This document shows, piece by piece, positions 23,635-35,603 of a stretch of 64,000 nucleotides of DNA (position 1 is the stretch's first letter; the number at the start of each line of letters is the position of its first letter). The stretch is from Dillenia suffruticosa (lineage: Eukaryota > Streptophyta > Magnoliopsida > Dilleniales > Dilleniaceae), in contig JAVTVX010000030.1 in assembly GCA_033439265.1 (NCBI GenBank), positions 2,172,501 through 2,236,500 on the forward strand. Reading direction: 5' to 3'. The notes below the pieces were generated by a model. That model made no database searches. It had not been told where the DNA came from and worked only from the letters and a program-made list of their open reading frames with translations. A program made the translations under genes and the position numbers.

Positions 23635-24195
23635 CAAAGAACGGTTTTCGAAAAGAAAGAAACAAATAAAATAGAGATTTGTTATGCTTTTTATTTGCTA
23701 TATGTAAGTTCTCATAGCATATTTGGTTGGCTGGCTTAATGATGCAGAAATAGCCCACCTGCGTGAGTTCCGCATGCATCCAGAGTTTTAAAACCTTAAT
23801 TTCCTTACTGGAGTGTCCCGAGATCACCGAGATCATAACGAGAGATTCTCGAAAATTTAAAATACCATTACTTAAGAGATTTAGTTTACTAAAAATTTCT
23901 TTCCTTTTTTACTGTAGTCACATTCTTGATCATGGGAAGCTATCTCTCTAATATAAGGAGAAGTGAATATTACCTTTAGATGAGCGATGGCATTGAACGC
24001 CGAGGAGATTGGAGAGCCCATTAGGTAACTAACAAGAAGAGTTTGGTTGGTATGCAATGAGAGGATGGATCGTATTTGTCTATTGGGGAGATACATCTTA
24101 TATTGATAACATATCATGCTATGTTATGTTTAGTGGGGTATGGATTCGAAGGGTTTTGAGTCTTGCAACAATGGGCCTGCAGGTTATGCTCCATC
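23635..24195 (-). repeat. 5' LTR of the Gypsy element
   Basis: On the element strand it begins TGATGGAGCATAACC (24195 downward). It matches the left LTR over its length with many substitutions. The inner end no longer has the canonical CA. Confidence 0.85.
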
Positions 24196-24200
24196 AAAAT
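24196..24200. repeat. Target site duplication AAATT, right copy
   Basis: Immediately follows the LTR end CCATCA and equals 16116-16120. Confidence 0.85.
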
Positions 24201-24620
24201 TGATTATCAGATATTAGTCAATTAAACAAGAAAAAAAAAAAGAATTGAAGCCCATTGTTTGGATTTCATAGAAAAAAAAACGATATTTAAATTTGTTGAC
24301 ATAGTCAGTATTTTATATTTATTTTAAAAATTATAATATTTTAAAATAATATTCAGAAACTGTCTGCTCCGATTAACATTACTCAATTAAAAACAAAAGG
24401 TATAAAATAAGCCCATTGCAGGCATCCGGCGTGGTAAGTGGAGAATGGACGGTTCCAAACAATAAGCTGTGGAATTGTCCGCAGCATAACATCCCTCTTT
24501 ACTTCTGACAAAATATCTAACGCGGGACGTATATATTTTCCTAGTTGAACAGAACAAGGATAAACATTAAACGGCGTCGTTTTAGTCGACACTTTAAACA
24601 AGCACAATAGCTGAGCCATA
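24201..24620. other. Short intergenic spacer between two mobile elements
   Basis: AT-rich on the left, mixed base composition at 24410-24600. No supported frame. Confidence 0.4.
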
Positions 24621-25815
24621 TTCCAAAATAACCCAAAATAAAAAAAAAATTTTTAAAATAACCCTAACCCAAAATAATTTCCCCAAATAACCCCAATTTG
24701 TCGCGTCTTGAAGACGCGACACAGTGTGTCGCGTCTCCAAGACGCGACAACCCAAGGTCCAGAGAGAGAGAGAGAGAGAGAGAGAGCGGAGGAGGGAGGG
24801 AGGGAGGGAAGGAGGGAGAGGAGTCCGCGGGGGGGGGGGGGGGGAGGGAGGAGAGGGGAGGAGAGTGGCGGGGGAGGGAGGAGCGCGGCGGGGGGAAGGA
24901 GAGAGAGGGGAGGACCGCGGCGTGGTGCGGAGGGGGGAGGGAGGGAGAGAGAGGGGAGAGGGCCGCGGAGGGGGGGAGGGAGAGAGAGGGAGGGCCGCGG
25001 GGGCGGAGGGGGAGGAGAGAGACAGCGGAGGGGGGGTGGGAGAGAGAGAGGGAGGGCCGCGGGGTGGGGGGAGGGCCGCGGGGAGGGCCGCGGGGGGCGG
25101 AGGGGCCGCGGGGAGGGCCGCGGGGGGCGGAGGGGGAGGAGAGAGACACAGCGGAGGGGGGGAGGGAGAGAGAGAGGGAGGGCCGCGGGGGGGGAGGGGG
25201 CGCCCCCCCCGCGGCCCTTCGCCCCCCGCGGCCCTCCCTCTCTCTCTCCCTCCCCCCTCCGCTGTCTCTCTCCTCCCCCTCCGCCCCCCGCGGCCCTCCC
25301 TCTCTCTCTCCCTCCCCCCTCCGCTGTCTCTCTCCTCCCCCCTCCGCCCCCCCCTCTCTCTCTCCCCTCCCCCCTCCGCTGTCTCTCTCCTCCCCCTCCG
25401 CCCCACGCGGCCCTCCCTCTCTCTCTCCCTCCCCCTCCGCGGCCCTCTCCCCTCTCTCTCTCCCTCCCTCCCTCCCCCCTCCGCACCCCCGCCGCGGTCC
25501 TCCCCTCTCTCTTCTTCCCCCCCGCCGCCCCCCGCAGCGCTCCTCCCTCCCCCGCCGCTCTCCTCCCCTCTCTCCCTCTCTCCCTCCCCCCCGCGGACTC
25601 CTCTCCCTCCCTCCCTCTCTCTCTCTCTCTCTGGGGTTGTCACGTCTTCAAGACGCGACACACTCTGTCCCTCTCTCGAAATTGGATTGTCGCGCCTTAG
25701 AGACGCGACACACCGTGCCGCGTCTTCAAGACGCGACAAATTGGGGTTATTTAACGAAATATTTTTAGACTGAGGTTTTTTTAAAAATTTTTTTTTTTAT
25801 TGGGATATTTTGGAA
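24621..25815. mobile_element. GC-rich fold-back (long inverted repeat) element
   Basis: The ends TTCCAAAATAACCCA (left) and its near-complement (right, ending TTTTGGAA at 25815) start an inverted repeat that continues through an A/T-rich 70-bp zone. Next comes CCCAATTTG, then palindromic blocks at 24700-24720 and 24728-24748, mirrored at 25639-25659, 25689-25709 and 25717-25737. The core is an almost pure purine strand (24761-25198, GA/GGAGG with CCGCGG islands) followed by its pyrimidine mirror (25204-25632). Within the arms a ~60-bp unit with 'gagagagacagcgga' recurs. The flanks show CATA (24617-24620) and CATG (25816-25819), a possible short target duplication. Long frames on both strands here have no stops only because of base composition. 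Confidence 0.85.
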
Positions 25816-25939
25816 CATGTCTCCACAATAGCTACCGGAAACGGTGAAAAAGGATTTGGATCCCTGAAATGAATCTAGTAATCAGACAAAACTCGTATAT
25901 CAGCCGTGAAAACCAAAAAAAAAAAAAAAAAAAAAATTC

Positions 25940-26012
25940 TGTTCTTCCGACCCAAAAGCCGTCATTTTGGTTTTCCACTGTTTTTTGCCCTAAATCAGGT
26001 AAAGCCCTAACC

Positions 26013-26070
<58 letters not shown>

Positions 26071-26288
26071 TTCTATAGCTGTAAGGTCTATCTGTTTCGA
26101 ATCTATTCTAAATCACGCAATCTGAGTCTTCATTCTAAGATTTGATCTTTGAAACAGATCTGATTTTCCATTTCTCCAAAAGTTGATTTTTTTTTTCTTG
26201 TATAACTTTTGTTTGGTTATTTCGGGCTTCAGTAACAACTCTTTCGGATCAGGATCTTCATCACTGCAAACTTGAAGGTGAGCACAAT

Positions 26289-26347
<59 letters not shown>

Positions 26348-27267
26348 TTTTTTAAAAGAATATTTTGACTGGTGGATCTGATGTAGACTGATTATGAATT
26401 GATCTGTTTAGTCAAAATTGTTCTCACATTAAATGGGGTTTTCCTAAAGATGGGGTGTTTGAATAGAAATCTTGTAAATAGTTAAGAAAATGCCTTTTCT
26501 TTTTCGTTTGGGTAGAGCTTCCAAGCTGTCCTTGTATGGGGTTAGGGTTAAGATTCACTTTTTCTGTTTTAGCTGATTTGGTCGAACCTTGGTACTTGGG
26601 AACATGTTATTGTCGCCAGATTTAGTTACTGCTCAGAAATGCTACATGGACTGGAAAAGTTCAGCTCAACTAAGCTTTGGTCCAACTTAGTTGGACTCAC
26701 CTATATGATTCTGCCTTTTACATTCATCTCTATTCTGCTAGAAAAGTTAAAAATTATATTAATCGAGAATTAGGGTTGGGGATAGGACAAATCCTGACCA
26801 TCCAAGATATTTAGAATTTCTTTTTTAATAGAAAATTTTTGACGGCTAGAAATTGTCTGGGTCACCATCCAACGGCCACCATCCCCGGTGAATGTTAATA
26901 CAAACATGGATGATTGCAAATTCTATATATCAAGTATGATGTGGTCGTAGGTTGGGACTTAAATTATGTACTATGCGTTGTTGCACTATGAACTATTTTG
27001 CACTTTTGGGTGGTCCATGAATTAGTGCTCTTCCTAGTCCTTAGGCACCCAGATTTTGTTGGGTCATCATATTCTTACCATGTGCTCAGGGTGCTTGATG
27101 AAACAAAATATGTATAGCAAGATATGTGGGATTCTTTCATAAGTGGGTTGTTGTGACAAGCCATTGATCAGGGCATTGTGGGGTTGATTTTGATATTGCC
27201 TCTCCATCTACTGGAAATTTGTTTTAGATCCTTTTCATCTTTCAGGGTCTTCAAATATTGTCTAGTG
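25940..27267 (+). promoter_or_regulatory. Leader of the RS31-like gene with a leader intron
   Basis: Transcription probably starts between 25860 and 26000. A leader exon ends at 26277 (CTTGAAG, donor GTGAGC). The leader intron runs 26278-27245 and ends TTTCAG. The second leader exon begins at 27246, 22 nt before the ATG. Pure CT runs lie at 26016-26068 (in the leader) and 26293-26344 (in the intron, just after the donor). The promoter space between the fold-back element (ends 25815) and the leader is only about 130-200 bp. Confidence 0.6.
26016..26068. repeat. (CT)n microsatellite in RS31-like leader
   Basis: Pure CT dinucleotides. A second run at 26293-26344 lies in the leader intron. Confidence 0.95.
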
Positions 27268-29550
27268 ATGTCTACAAGGCCAATCTTCTGCGGAAATTTA
27301 GATTATGATGCACGCCAGTCTGATGTTGAACGACTTTTCAGGAAATACGGGAAGGTTGATAGGGTGGATATGAAGTCTGGTTAGTTATTCGATCAATTTA
27401 TTTCCATGCTTTTATTTTCATTTTGAATATGATATACAGCTTGTTTCTGTTTATGTACACATACCAATGTAAATGTTGTATTCTTCATTTCAACTTGTTG
27501 GCATAGCCCCCTTTTGGCTTTTTTGGAAGCCATCATGTGGTGCTTAAAGGGAAGGATTAAGGGCTTCAATATGCTGCAGTGCAGCCGATTTCCTTAAACC
27601 AACGGCCTCTTCTGGATATTCTGAAGAATCATTCCATGCACTTTCAGCGGAATAGCACAATTGTGAAGATTGAATGCAGGAATTTAATGGAAGCATTTGG
27701 GTATTGTGGATCTGTGATGGGCAAAGGACACTTTAAACACTTGATACAGATAATCCTTCTGTTACTAGAAATGTGACAGTTTCTGTTCTGTTGGTTGTCC
27801 AATGTAAGGCCATGAATTGCAGGATGCATGAAGATGGGGCGAAATGCCTGTCTGGTTGGGGTTCTGGGATACGTGTAGGAGAGGAAAACTATCACATATA
27901 CACCAACTATAACAACAACAACAACAACAACAACAAACCGAGCCTTAATCACAATAATTTGGGGTCGGCACTATCACATATACACCAGTTTGGAAAAATA
28001 ATAATTTGAGAATGAGCCCTTATGAATGTGGATTTTTCCATGTAGGAAAAAGCAAGTCATTTGTTAAGTTTAAACCCCCATACTCAAGAATTTCTTTGGC
28101 GCAGGATTACTTGGGAATGCCCATGGTCTTGTTGGCTGGACAGGCGTCTGCATTTGCTTTCTGGCTTGTGCCCCTGCCTCATCCTCCTTCTGTCTTTCAA
28201 AAGAAACAATCTGATCCACCGCACCACCATTCTACATTTCCTTGAGACACCATTGCCTTTTTCATTCCTCATGACTTTTGCTCAGTCTTCACTTTCCGAC
28301 ATCTTTCAACATTAAAAACATGATGATGCTCAAAAGACAGGTGTTGTGTTTACTTCCTGGCTAATGTTGTGCAATTTTCTTTGTTTTTGGTACCTCTTAC
28401 GGGTTTGTATTACCCTTGGCTTATATGGTCTTCAACAAGGAATCTGTACTGGTTACTATGCTCTTCCTTATTTGATGATTTCTTCTTTTTCTTTAACTAC
28501 CTGCGGACTCTAAAAATGTCCTCTCTCTGGTTCCTTACCATCCCTTTCTATAGGATTTGCTTTTGTCTATATGGATGATGAGCGAGATGCTGAAGATGCA
28601 GTTCAAAGGCTTGACAGGACCGAATTTGGTAGGAAGGGGCGCAGACTCCGTGTTGAGTGGACTAAGGTAGATCAGTCATTTGATTATATTTTAATGCATT
28701 TTCTAGACACCATTTTGGAATTTCTTTGATGTTTTTACTTTGTCTCCATTTATTCATGTCATCTATGCTTTGTATGCTGGCTTCTTTCTGCACATGTTTA
28801 ATCCAGGGAAATTCTGACTGCAGCAAGAACGTGACAGCAGAAGGGATGGTGCTCCAAAAAGATCAGCTAACACAAGGCCCTCAAAGACGCTGTTTGTTAT
28901 CAATTTCAATCCTATTCACACAAGGACAAGGGACCTGGAGAGGCATTTTGATCCGTATGGCAAAATCTTGAATATTAGGATTCGAAGAAATTTTGCATTC
29001 GTTCAATATGAACTGCAGGAGGATGCCACCAAAGCATTAGATGCTACAAACATGAGGTCAATTCTTTCACTCTAATCTAGGTTTATGAATTATATACAGA
29101 AAGAAACTAGCTTGATTTTGTTAACATAGTTACAATTCTCTTTTTTGCAGCAAGTTTATGGATCGAGTTATTTCTGTGGAATATGCAATTCGAGATGATG
29201 ATGACCGAAGGAATGGACACAGCCCCGATGGCAGGGGCAGGGATCGTAATCGTAACTTGTCTCCTGATGGAAAAAGCTATGATCACAGGCGATCTCCGAG
29301 TCCATATCGCAGAGATAGAGGTAGCCCAGATTATGGCCCTGGCTCCTCCAGGCCTGAGCCTTGTGGGAGTCCTAGCTATGGTAGAGGCGAGAGCCCAGTA
29401 AACCAAAGATACCATAGGTTAGTAGATTTAAATCTATCATGTTAATATCAATTTTGTTTTGTTTTAAACTTATGCATTATGTTTACAATTTGCATGCTTT
29501 ATTGACTATGCAGCCGCTCACCACCACCACGTGATCGCTCTCGATCATAA
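27268..29550 (+). CDS. RS31: Arginine/serine-rich splicing factor, RS31 type
   Basis: Five coding exons: 27268-27379, 28554-28666, 28824-29056, 29151-29417 and 29514-29550. All have GT/AG borders and consistent phase, together 762 nt or 253 residues (the family is about 250-265). RRM1 spans residues 4-74 with RNP2 IFCGNL and RNP1 GFAFVY split by intron 2. RRM2 spans residues 97-166 with TLFVINF and RNFAFVQY. The tail (175-253) is rich in Arg, Ser, Asp and SP/RS pairs ([21 protein letters not shown]). The opening [10 protein letters not shown] and the two-RRM layout without a zinc knuckle place it in the plant-specific RS subfamily (RS31, RS31a, RS40, RS41). It acts in the nucleus on pre-mRNA splicing. 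Intron 2 (27380-28553) is far longer than introns 3-5. In Arabidopsis RS31 the corresponding region is alternatively spliced. Confidence 0.95.
27888..27987 (-). mobile_element. 64-bp truncated retro-insertion with 18-bp target duplication
   Basis: An insert at 27906-27969 is flanked by two perfect copies of ACTATCACATATACACCA (27888-27905 and 27970-27987). On the minus strand it starts GCCGACCCCAAATT, continues with TTAAGGCT and ends in a (TTG)n tail. This is the 3' end typical of plant RTE LINEs or SINEs that use their machinery. It sits within intron 2 of the RS31-like gene. Confidence 0.88.
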
Positions 29551-32500
29551 GGGGGGCAGCACCTTTCCGGTAGGTGATTTTGGATGAAATGTTTCCTTCC
29601 TCATTTTCTACTTGTATTAGTATTTTCTCTGTTTGCTGGTTTCTGGTTTATTCCACTGGCTACTCTAGCCTTAGTCATGCCTGCATGTTATGACAATAAT
29701 TGTGTGGTCCAAGTGTACTATGTTTTACTATTGGTGTGGGCTGGGGATGTTTTGTAACCTATCTAGGTTTTGTGGAACTCAACCATGCAACTTAAAAATT
29801 TCGATTGCATCTTTATCTTTCCAATTGATCCTTGTTGTTAATTCATGTAAATTTTGTTTACTGAAAGGGTGATAGCTCAAAGTCATGAAAGTTGAAAACC
29901 TAATCCTGTCAGTATTCTTGATAACTCCCCTTCTCTATGGTGTGTTTTGGGTACACAGATTTACACGTACAGTTGTCTTTTGATGCTTCATATGGTAAAT
30001 AATACATATTCTAGTTGGGTAAAGTACAAGGGCAGAGGTGATGATTTATACATGTTCTGGTTGGATGAAGTACTAGGGCAGAGGTGATGATTTTTTTACT
30101 AATATTTTTCAAATTTTAACATATAATTTTAAATATATAAATATATATAGAGAATTTTAACCAAAAAAGAGAAAAATGTACGAGTGACCCACTTCCTCCA
30201 ACAATGACAAAAATCAATTTCTCAGGCCTGACCTGCCCCAGCATGCATCTTCATATTAATTGCCTCTCCCCCTCTTTTTCCAATTTTGGGGTAGGGTTTG
30301 TACCTTTTTGTCTTCTTTGTTTTAAGTATCCAAATTCGAAACTGATAAACACATTCTCTTTACGTATTGTATAAATGATTTTACTTAAAATTATAACTCT
30401 AAATATATTATATTTTATTATAAATATTACCCTGTCACATATTCAAATATTCACTTAAGTATTCAAAAGCCAATTTTTGAGATTTACACAATAAAGGTTC
30501 TTTTTGCATACCCCCTTATGTTCTCATTTACACATGCACCCCAAACCAATAATATTACACAAACCCTAGGATCAAGTAACTTTCAATAATTTCATAAATT
30601 AAACTTGAACTCAAGTTTCTACTATTTATTAAAAGTTATTTTCTTTAGAGGGCAAATGGTGGAATTTAGGCACCCAACAAAAATAGGATAATTAGAGACA
30701 AGAGAACTTGTCCTTAAATTTTTTACTTCAGCTTTAATTATGGGTCTTCAACCCTTCAATGGTTGGGTTCTTTTCATGCTCACGTATACAATTTCCTAGG
30801 AATTTTAAATTGTAAATAATTTTAAAATTTTGTACTACACTCAAAATAACACAAAAAAATCAAAGATGATTTATTTAGTGGATAAAAATATTAAAATTTA
30901 TTAATTAATTTTTTTGTTTGAAATTAGATAATTAAAAAAATTATGCTAAAAGAGATATTTCTAAAATAGATTTGATAAACATTTGAATTCGATGATCGAA
31001 TCATAACACTGAATAAATAAATAAATAACATGAGGGAGTGATAGGTCTTGGGGTTGTCCTATATTTGTTTGAAAATGAAAGGTGGTTGGTTGTTGAATTG
31101 TCGAGGAGTTAGCTTAGACATAAAACAATTCAAATTATTGAATTTTAAAACATAATAATATTGTATTCGGATTTTGAATTTTTGGGGGGGTGAAATTGCA
31201 AATTCTGAAAAATGAATGCTCAAGTTCAGGTGCGCAGCATAGGTACAAGAGGAAGACAGCGTTCCGTTGTTGTCACGCAGTTGCGAAACCCCACGCATCT
31301 TGATTTACTCGTTCGCTATCCCACTCAAATTACCACAAATACCCTTTTGCAAATTCAAATCCCAGATTTGGATTTTTCCTTTTGGTTAATTCATTTGTTT
31401 TATTTAAACTGGGATTTACCTTGAGAGCTGAGATTGATTTGATTTATTTATTTTTTTTTTTTTTCAGTTCTTGTCGAGCTGACAACGCTGCCGACATGAA
31501 CATTTGGAATTTGAATTCTCCCGTTACCCAAGGCCAAGATACCATGCACTGTCTGAAATGATAGATAAAAACAAATTTTATAAAAATAAAAAAAAAAACA
31601 AATATATATATATATATATATATAATTATATAAATATAAAAAATATAAAAATTTTTATATAAATATTAATTATTTTATAAAAATAATTAAATAAACATAT
31701 TTTATAATAAAATTTAAAATGATAAAAATATATTTAATCCAATGAAATCATAACCAAATTCAAGTTTTTAATTATTTTTTTATATATTTTTCAAAATGTT
31801 ATTTCTCTTTTGCTTTTGATTATTTTGAATTTTATATTCAAACAACATCACTTGGGACCATTTCTAATCATATTGATTTGAATTGTGAGAGAAACCAACA
31901 AGATAGTTTAAATAATATTATATGTTATCAATTTCAGAGCTTGAGTTATGATGATTGATATTCATTGATCAGCTTTCATGGTTTAATCCTAATAATTATT
32001 TAATTAAAATTTTAAGCCACTCTTTTTTATTTTATATTCATCTCTTCTTATCGATCTGTATTTATATCTCTTGAGATTATTTTTTTATTTTCTTACACAT
32101 TTTTTTATATATCTTTATATTTATTTATTCAAACCTTATACACATGCAATGCACGTAAAATTCAATACTAATATAAATATATATGTATATTTATGAAAGT
32201 TAAATTTCAAATGAACAACTCAATATTCAAAATTTGATATAAAATAATTATTTTTTTATGTCAACTAACATATTATTCACAAAGTAGTAATCTAAAATTT
32301 TTTATATTAATAGTTATTTTTTAAATATATAAATAAATTTATAATAAATAAAAATATTAAATCATCCTCGTTTCTTACTAATCTCTTTAAATTGAACTTC
32401 ACTTATACATCGAAATAGAAAATTTTGAAGAATTTTCAATATAGAATTAAATTTATAATGACATAAAAGATTAAATCAAAATCAATATATATATCAATAA

Positions 32501-33280
32501 TTTGAATATTAATCTCTAATATAGAGAAACATCCCAATAAATTTTTTATATTTATCTTTTATTTTGATTTTGATAAAAAAATTTATGCTATGTATTAATT
32601 TATCATAATTCTCTTTTTATTTGGATTATTTATTTTTTGTTTTGGGTTTTGGTAAAAAAATTTATGTTAGTTATCAATTTAACGTAGCCTTTTTTCTTTG
32701 TTTGGATTTTAGGTCGGATTATGACGGAGTTAAATATTTATATTTTTATATGATGGAGCCCACCTCTGACCTACATCCGAGAATTTAATATTGTTAGCAG
32801 CCCTCAATATGGTTATAGTGCTTTCTTTGTTTTTTATTTTTAATGGGATTATTAGATTAAAAAATAAGAATTATAACTATTAGACCGTTAGTTTAAAATA
32901 TGTCACGGTGCTTTCCAACTCGACAAAATTCAAATTCAAAGAGAAATGGCATTTTCGGTATTCTAGAACCTCTTCAAGTGCAATAACGTAATTTCAGTAA
33001 ACAGGTGACATTGCCCGTCTTTCCGGACCACGCGGTACCAACATCTACGCGAAGCTCATTATTTTCGTTTTCCTTTTTTTTATTCCGATGTTTCCAAATT
33101 TTTATTTCACTCGTGGCAAAACCGCCACGTCATCTTCTCGGTAACGTAAAAATAATCTTAAAATCTCTTTTTTTTCAAATTTCAATCAATCCCAACGGTC
33201 GATTCCACTGTCACAGTCCCTACCTGAGCCGTCCGATCAAGAACACTGCTCGACATTTAACCCTTCGTGTCACAAACCTG
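29551..33280. other. Intergenic, first part RS31-like 3' untranslated region
   Basis: About 29551-29900 is probably 3' untranslated sequence. From 30100 to 32900 the DNA is very AT-rich. An (AT)n run lies at 31603-31623. The frame at 31212-31424 is open but resembles no family. Confidence 0.4.
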
Positions 33281-33289
33281 TAACCTCTC

Positions 33290-34267
33290 TGTTTCTCTCT
33301 CTAGATCGGAACGGTAAATGAAAGACATTTTTTTTTTCTTTTTTACAGAGAGTACATGGCTGACCTTTTTTGTGCCTTCAAAGGAACGAGAGAGACCATT
33401 TGAAGGGAAGAAGAAGGTATTTTATTTTGGGTTTTTTTATTTATTTTAAATGTAATAATTTTGTTTGTATTTCTTCACATTTATTATTTAATTATTTATC
33501 GCTCAGTCGCCTTCATCTTCTTCCTATCCTTCGTTTAAAGCGCGATTACTTTTCTGGGTTTTTTCGAATCACGGCCAAAGATTCTTCCGTTTTACTTTTT
33601 GAGTTGCGCTCTCGACGGTTAAATATCACGGAGAGGGATTGAAGGTTTTGCGTTTTGATTCTTAGGATGTGTCTTGATTGTTAAAAATCAATTTTTTGGG
33701 CGAAATTTTGCTTCTTGGAAGTGTTTCACTTTCATGGTTTAGGGAGAGAGAGAGAGAGAGAGAGAGTATTTTAGGGGATTTCGTGTTGTGGGTGTTAGAA
33801 AGCAAGTCTTTTGGAAAGTTTATTTTAGTTTGAAGTGTGTCAAGGTTGTGGCTAGTGGAATTCAGAATGCGAAATTTGGGGATTTTGCCTTGTTTCTTAG
33901 AATATCTTCAGGGCCAAATCTTTTGAAAATTTTTGTTTGGTCGAAGTATTGGTTTAGTGAGTGAAAGAGAGAGAGCGAGAGAATGAGAGATAGCATGTGG
34001 GATTGCTTCTTAGGATGAGTGTGGGTGTTAAAGATCAAGCCTTTTGGAACTTTTGTTTCCTTGAATTGTTTCTGAAAGATCTGTGAAGATGAATCTATCG
34101 GGGGTTGCTTTCTTCCTTAGAAAAAAAGGACAACGTTTCTTTGTTTCTGAGTGTCTTAAAGGTCAGTTCTTCAGCCTTGTTTTTTCTCCATCTTTCTCCT
34201 TTGGTCCCCAATTTCAGGCTAAAAATTGAAAACAGCTCCTCTTCAACTTCTGTCTCAATTTGTTACA

Positions 34268-34313
<46 letters not shown>

Positions 34314-34617
34314 GATTTCCTTTCTTCACAGAACTTTGATCCATTTGTTATTTTCCCATTGTCCTCTGAGTGGGTATTTTTTTTTTTTTTCCTTTTGATC
34401 GCACAGAACAACGTTACTGAAGCACTGTTTGGTGGCTATTAAAAGTCGAGCAACTTGAATGCGGTGGGAATACAAAATCTAAGGTATAATAATTTCTTTC
34501 TCTTTAATTTATTGGTCCAAAATTTGTATTTATACCTTGTCGGTCTAACTCAAATGACAAGAATTTAAATACACTTAAGAAAACTGTTGAAAGAGACTTC
34601 TATCTTCTCTTCAAAGA

Positions 34618-34656
<39 letters not shown>

Positions 34657-35603
34657 GAGGATCAGATCCAAACCCAACCCCATAAGATTTCATGGCTGCA
34701 AAGTAAAGTTGCTAGTCTTCTCTCACTCTTTTACCAAAGCACCCTTGCAGATGTAGCTCTAATTTCATGCACTTTTCAACTTCCAGATGGGCATTTTTGT
34801 ACTTATAAGATTTTAGACCGACTACTATTTAATGAATAGCATAGTTTAGCCTTTGAAAGGGACTCATTTCGCTTTCATAAGCTATTTTTTTTTTGTTATG
34901 GTTTCTCATTTTTTTGATGGTTCTATGGCTAGGAATGGATGCTTTCTTTGCTTTGCATTTAATGATCACTTTATAAAAGCCATGTATTTTGTGGAAGAGT
35001 GACTCGTAGTTTTTGTTTTGAGGTGTTAGATTATTTTGGTTGGTCGGGTCTCGTTTTTGTTGAAACTATTGCATGATTCTCGAAGCTATTAATGTTGTGG
35101 CCTGGTTGTTTCCTAAATCTTCAATTGCCTGTACTGTACATATATTTATTTAGACGTGTATGTGTTTTTTTCTTCTTCTTCCTCTTTCTCTTTTTTTTTT
35201 TTATGGTTGCAACTGCTCCACTGCTTTTGTTTTTTTTTTTAATGAAGAATCTCGAACTTTAATTTATTTTTTCTTATCTGGGTCTCATCTCTTTAAATGC
35301 TTTCATTTTTTTTTTATGTACTAGTCTTTTTTCTTCTCCTTCTTTCAATTTGATCCATAATGTTGCTGGTGTTGCCATCATATAAAAATTTTTCTTCTTT
35401 AAACTACTTCCTCATCCTGGTCACTTTCTTTCCATTTATTGTCCTCCATTAGATCCTGTTAGTTTTCAAGTGCATGATGAAGTTTGCTCGTGTTGTTTTG
35501 ATCTTTGTCAAGTCAACTATTGAAGGATCACTTTGACAAATTTTCAGTTCTTCAGAGTTTGGGAGACAAATTTGATTGGTCTATAGAGAGAGAGAGAAAA
35601 AAA
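33290..35603 (+). promoter_or_regulatory. Leader region of the ARM-repeat gene
   Basis: A probable leader exon ends at 33416 (AAGAAG, donor GTATTT). A long leader intron follows, with a plausible acceptor at about 35512 (CTTTGTCAAG). The region contains CT runs at 34269-34312 and 34621-34651 and many T-tracts, as expected for intron. No protein frame is supported. Exact leader borders are uncertain. Confidence 0.45.

Larger units (their letters stand above)
16121..24195 (-). mobile_element. Non-autonomous Ty3/Gypsy (Tat-type) LTR retrotransposon
   Basis: An 8.07-kb element bounded by related LTRs (16121-16690 and 23635-24195) and a perfect AAATT target duplication. The coding direction is minus: the 5' LTR is on the right, then leader, gag, protease remains, a 62-bp tandem array, an antisense ORF remnant on the plus strand, and the 3' LTR on the left. 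No reverse transcriptase, RNase H or integrase could be read. An extra partial LTR plus gag 5' end is inserted between the right LTR and the main gag. Antisense ORFs and tandem arrays between pol and the 3' LTR are known traits of the Tat lineage (Grande and RIRE2, for example). The two LTRs differ at many positions and all frames carry stops, so the insertion is old and inactive. Confidence 0.88.

Noticed and set aside
24661..24670. Telomere-like ACCCTAACCC
   Set aside because: Only about one and a half repeat units, part of the fold-back element terminus; no array.
24653..25768. Several 277-381-codon open frames on both strands
   Set aside because: They overlap in many frames within the GA/CT-rich palindrome and encode only Arg/Glu/Gly or Pro/Ser/Leu runs. 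The absence of stops follows from base composition.
31212..31424. 70-codon plus-strand frame
   Set aside because: No recognisable domain, no splice or promoter context, and AT-rich surroundings.
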